From assembly GCA_937934165.1 (NCBI GenBank), contig CALGZX010000079.1:1-8042 (forward strand): 8,042 nt of DNA, given 5' to 3'. A program made the translations under genes and the position numbers. This stretch comes from an uncultured Collinsella sp. (GTDB lineage Bacteria; Actinomycetota; Coriobacteriia; Coriobacteriales; Coriobacteriaceae). This document shows, in pieces, positions 6,629 through 8,042 of the stretch. The notes beneath the pieces are model-generated. The model searched no databases, had not been told where the DNA came from, and saw only the letters and a program-made list of their open reading frames with translations. Numbering within the stretch: position 1 is the stretch's first letter; every line of letters starts with the position of its first letter.

Positions 6629-7741
6629 ATGGGGGAGAACGTGCTCAAGTTCGGTACCTACGTCCGTGTTGGAAACGCGGCCGAAGCCTATGAGCTCTTG
6701 CAGAAGAACCGCAACAACAAGATTGTGGGCGGTGGCATCTGGATGCGCCTGGGATCGCGTCGTGTGGCGACGGCGATTGACCTTTCGGCCTGCGGACTCG
6801 ATCAGATTGAGGAGACCGAGACCGAATTTCGCATCGGTGCCATGTGCACCCTGCGCCAGCTCGAGCGTCATGCCGAGCTCAACGCGCTTGTCAACCATGT
6901 CTTTGAGTTCGCCGTCCACGACATCGTGGGCGTGCAGCTGCGTAACACCGCCACGGTGGGCGGCAGCATTTACGGTCGCTTTGGTTTCTCGGACGTGCTC
7001 TCGGCATTTTTGGCGCTCGATTCGTACGTTGAGCTGACGGGGGCCGGCCGCGTGCCGCTCGCCGAGTTCGTGGACATGGGTTACGTGCGGGACGTGATCG
7101 AGCACGTGGTGATCGTTAAGCACGATTACCGCGCAAGCTACGAGGCCGTGCGCAAGGCCGCGACGGACTTCCCCTCCTTAAACGTTACCGCCGCCTGGTG
7201 GGACAACAGCTGGCATGTCACCGTGGGCGCCCGCCCGCTGCGCGCGACCCTGCTGCAGGGTGAGGCATGCGGCCTTACCGCCGAGCAGCCTTCCGAGGAC
7301 GAGCTGCGCGCCCTGGCCGCGTCCGTACGTGCGCTGAGCTATGGCAGCAACATGTGGGGCTCGGCCGAGTACCGCCGCCGCATCTCGGCCCCGCTGGCGA
7401 TTCAGGCCGTGCGTCGCGCCGCCGGCATCGAGCTTTCGGCCGCGCTTGCCCGCGAGCTCGAGACCGTGCAAGTGCCTAAGTTTGCCACGGACGAGTATTC
7501 CTGCCGCCGCGTGCCCGGCGTGGAGGATGTGCGGGTGCTGGGCGGCATCGGCGTGGTGGAAACGAAGCAGCCCGTGAATACGGCGGCCCTCCAGAATTGC
7601 TTTGTGGAGCAGGGCGTCTGGATCAGACCGTTCAACCGCCTTATTTACCTCATGCCGCCCTATGTGAGCCCGATTGAGGATGTCGCCCGGCTCTGCGCGG
7701 CTGTGGAGACGGCTCTGCGCCGGGGCGTGCATTGCGCATGA
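6629..7741 (+). CDS. Chimeric protein: molybdenum-hydroxylase FAD-binding subunit fused to BioA C-terminal fragment
   Basis: This 370-residue frame joins two unrelated families. Residues about 4-265 look like the FAD-binding (medium) subunit of xanthine dehydrogenase or CO dehydrogenase: KIVGGGIWMRLG (31-42) and QLRNTATVGGSIYGRFGFSD (103-122) match the two flavin-contact loops, DLSACGLDQIE fits the strand between them, and about 165-265 fits the C-terminal domain of that subunit. Residues about 298-363 match the end of BioA: DVRVLGGIGVVET (300-312), FVEQGVWIRPF (325-335) and LIYLMPPY (338-345). BioA's substrate-carboxylate arginine is kept (Arg333), but its PLP-binding large domain is absent. 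The linker 266-297 matches neither clearly. The start is uncertain: ATG 6629 has a poor ribosome binding site, while GTG 6641 has GGGGGAG (6631-6637) close upstream. No iron-sulfur or molybdopterin subunit lies alongside in this window. Codon use does not change visibly at the junction. Function is unknown; the FAD part may still be active. Confidence 0.85.
   Translation: MGENVLKFGTYVRVGNAAEAYELLQKNRNNKIVGGGIWMRLGSRRVATAIDLSACGLDQIEETETEFRIGAMCTLRQLERHAELNALVNHVFEFAVHDIVGVQLRNTATVGGSIYGRFGFSDVLSAFLALDSYVELTGAGRVPLAEFVDMGYVRDVIEHVVIVKHDYRASYEAVRKAATDFPSLNVTAAWWDNSWHVTVGARPLRATLLQGEACGLTAEQPSEDELRALAASVRALSYGSNMWGSAEYRRRISAPLAIQAVRRAAGIELSAALARELETVQVPKFATDEYSCRRVPGVEDVRVLGGIGVVETKQPVNTAALQNCFVEQGVWIRPFNRLIYLMPPYVSPIEDVARLCAAVETALRRGVHCA
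7520..7717 (+). other. BioA C-terminal-like segment inside the chimeric gene
   Basis: This stretch encodes residues 298-363 of the preceding gene and corresponds to about the last 65-70 residues of DAPA aminotransferase (BioA). By memory of E. coli BioA, roughly two thirds of the positions are identical, including the GVWIRPF substrate-binding loop. Only the small C-terminal domain end is present. It is in frame with the FAD domain and ends close to where BioA normally ends. Confidence 0.85.
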
Positions 7742-7854
7742 AGTTAGGGCCGTTCACGCATGAAACGCGCCGACTGCTCTGCGCGGTAGCCGTTAGCAGG
7801 CTCTGCCTGCTAACGGACAGAGACAGTAGTTTCCTTGGCTGTCTGTCCACGTAA
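7738..7854 (+). CDS. Candidate 38-residue small ORF overlapping the upstream stop (ATGA)
   Basis: An ATG at 7738 overlaps the TGA of the chimeric gene in the ATGA arrangement also used by selA/selB. It stays open to the TAA at 7852-7854. The product (38 residues, with four Cys or more basic/hydrophobic residues, starting MKLGPFTHETRRLL) matches no family I recognise. A 12-bp hairpin lies inside the frame, which argues that this DNA is a 3' structure instead of a gene. No separate ribosome binding site is seen. Treat as unproven. Confidence 0.15.
   Translation: MKLGPFTHETRRLLCAVAVSRLCLLTDRDSSFLGCLST
7790..7816. repeat. Perfect 12-bp inverted repeat with 3-nt loop
   Basis: CCGTTAGCAGGC (7790-7801) is followed by TCT and then GCCTGCTAACGG (7805-7816). 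The hairpin would be very stable on either strand. It lies 49 nt after the chimeric gene's stop. No T run follows on either strand, so it is not a canonical intrinsic terminator. It could be a U-less terminator, as proposed for high-GC Actinobacteria, an RNA 3'-end stabiliser, or a protein-binding palindrome. Confidence 0.85.
7815..7848. repeat. Second imperfect inverted repeat overlapping the first
   Basis: GGACAGAGACAG (7815-7826) pairs with CTGTCTGTCC (7839-7848) over 10 bp with a 2-nt bulge, around a 12-nt loop. It shares GG (7815-7816) with the end of the preceding 12-bp palindrome, so the two hairpins cannot both close fully. This may be a mutually exclusive pair or simply stacked stem-loops at a transcript end. 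Confidence 0.6.
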
Positions 7855-7858
7855 CTAA

Positions 7859-7900
7859 TTGCTGTCGCCGTCCGTAGCTGCGTTGCTGTCTTTATCCGTA
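7859..7900. repeat. Direct repeat with 24-nt period
   Basis: TTGCTGTC then four bases then TCCGTA occurs at 7859-7876 and again at 7883-7900: fourteen of eighteen positions are identical at a 24-nt offset. Read on the minus strand it encodes TDKDSNAA followed by TDGDSN, an in-frame eight-residue repeat just before a TAG at 7855-7857. The rest of 7855-8042 contains further small inverted repeats, such as GCGCCG/CGGCGC at 7934-7952, and no confident gene on either strand. Confidence 0.55.
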
Positions 7901-8042
7901 CAGCTCACAAATTCGCCTGCGGCAAAAGCTCCCGCGCCGACCGTTGCGGCGCAGGGTGCAGACAAATCCTTGTCGCGAAATGCGAGTAGGCGGCCTTTTC
8001 TCGCCGTAAACGAGCATTTCAAGTGCTAACTGTTCCAGACGA

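Noticed and set aside
7739..7741. TGA at the end of the chimeric gene as a selenocysteine codon, with the 7790-7816 hairpin as SECIS
   Set aside because: Reading through gives only one more residue before a TAG at 7745-7747. The hairpin is about 48 nt downstream and lies beyond that stop, too far for a bacterial SECIS.
7859..7900. CRISPR-like repeat
   Set aside because: Only two units, 18-nt imperfect repeats with a 6-nt gap, which is far from a repeat-spacer array.

Overview
The window is GC-rich and gene-dense. Every confident gene lies on the + strand. Codon use is GC-rich, with frequent ATGA overlaps or short gaps, and GGAGG-type ribosome binding sites precede mobA, the carrier gene and gdhA. 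Gene content (selenocysteine machinery, molybdenum cofactor maturation, a fermentative-type glutamate dehydrogenase) and codon style suggest a high-GC anaerobic gut actinobacterium of the Coriobacteriia, for example Collinsella or a relative. That assignment is inference; no taxonomic marker is present.

Region 1 (1-4866) is a selenium and molybdenum module. The tail of an unidentified gene (1-60) is followed by selA (113-1570) and selB (1567-3534), which overlap by ATGA. An extended -10 promoter after selB leads to a 97-nt selenocysteine tRNA gene, selC (3571-3667), with a UCA anticodon and encoded CCA. A strong intrinsic terminator follows (3676-3731). Then come mobA (3823-4455), for Mo-cofactor guanylylation, and 15 bp later a small Cys-rich protein of the putative Se/S-carrier family (DUF3343; 4471-4866). 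SelA makes Sec-tRNA(Sec) from Ser-tRNA(Sec). SelB delivers it to UGA codons next to SECIS hairpins. MobA makes the bis-MGD cofactor used by Sec-containing formate dehydrogenases. The carrier-like protein may handle selenium or sulfur. selD and a formate dehydrogenase are not in the window.

Region 2 (4867-6533) has a 251-nt non-coding leader with a long hairpin, then gdhA (5118-6473) for glutamate dehydrogenase, closed by a textbook terminator (6501-6533).

Region 3 (about 6596-7741) is the most unusual gene. It is a 370-residue open frame whose first ~265 residues look like the FAD-binding subunit of a molybdenum hydroxylase (XdhB/CoxM type). Its last ~65 residues closely match the extreme C terminus of BioA, the biotin-pathway DAPA aminotransferase. 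The rest of BioA, including its PLP lysine, is absent, so this looks like an in-frame chimera.

Region 4 (7742-8042) has no confident gene. It holds a 12-bp perfect hairpin with a 3-nt loop, a second overlapping hairpin, a 24-nt-spaced direct repeat and weak small-ORF candidates on both strands.
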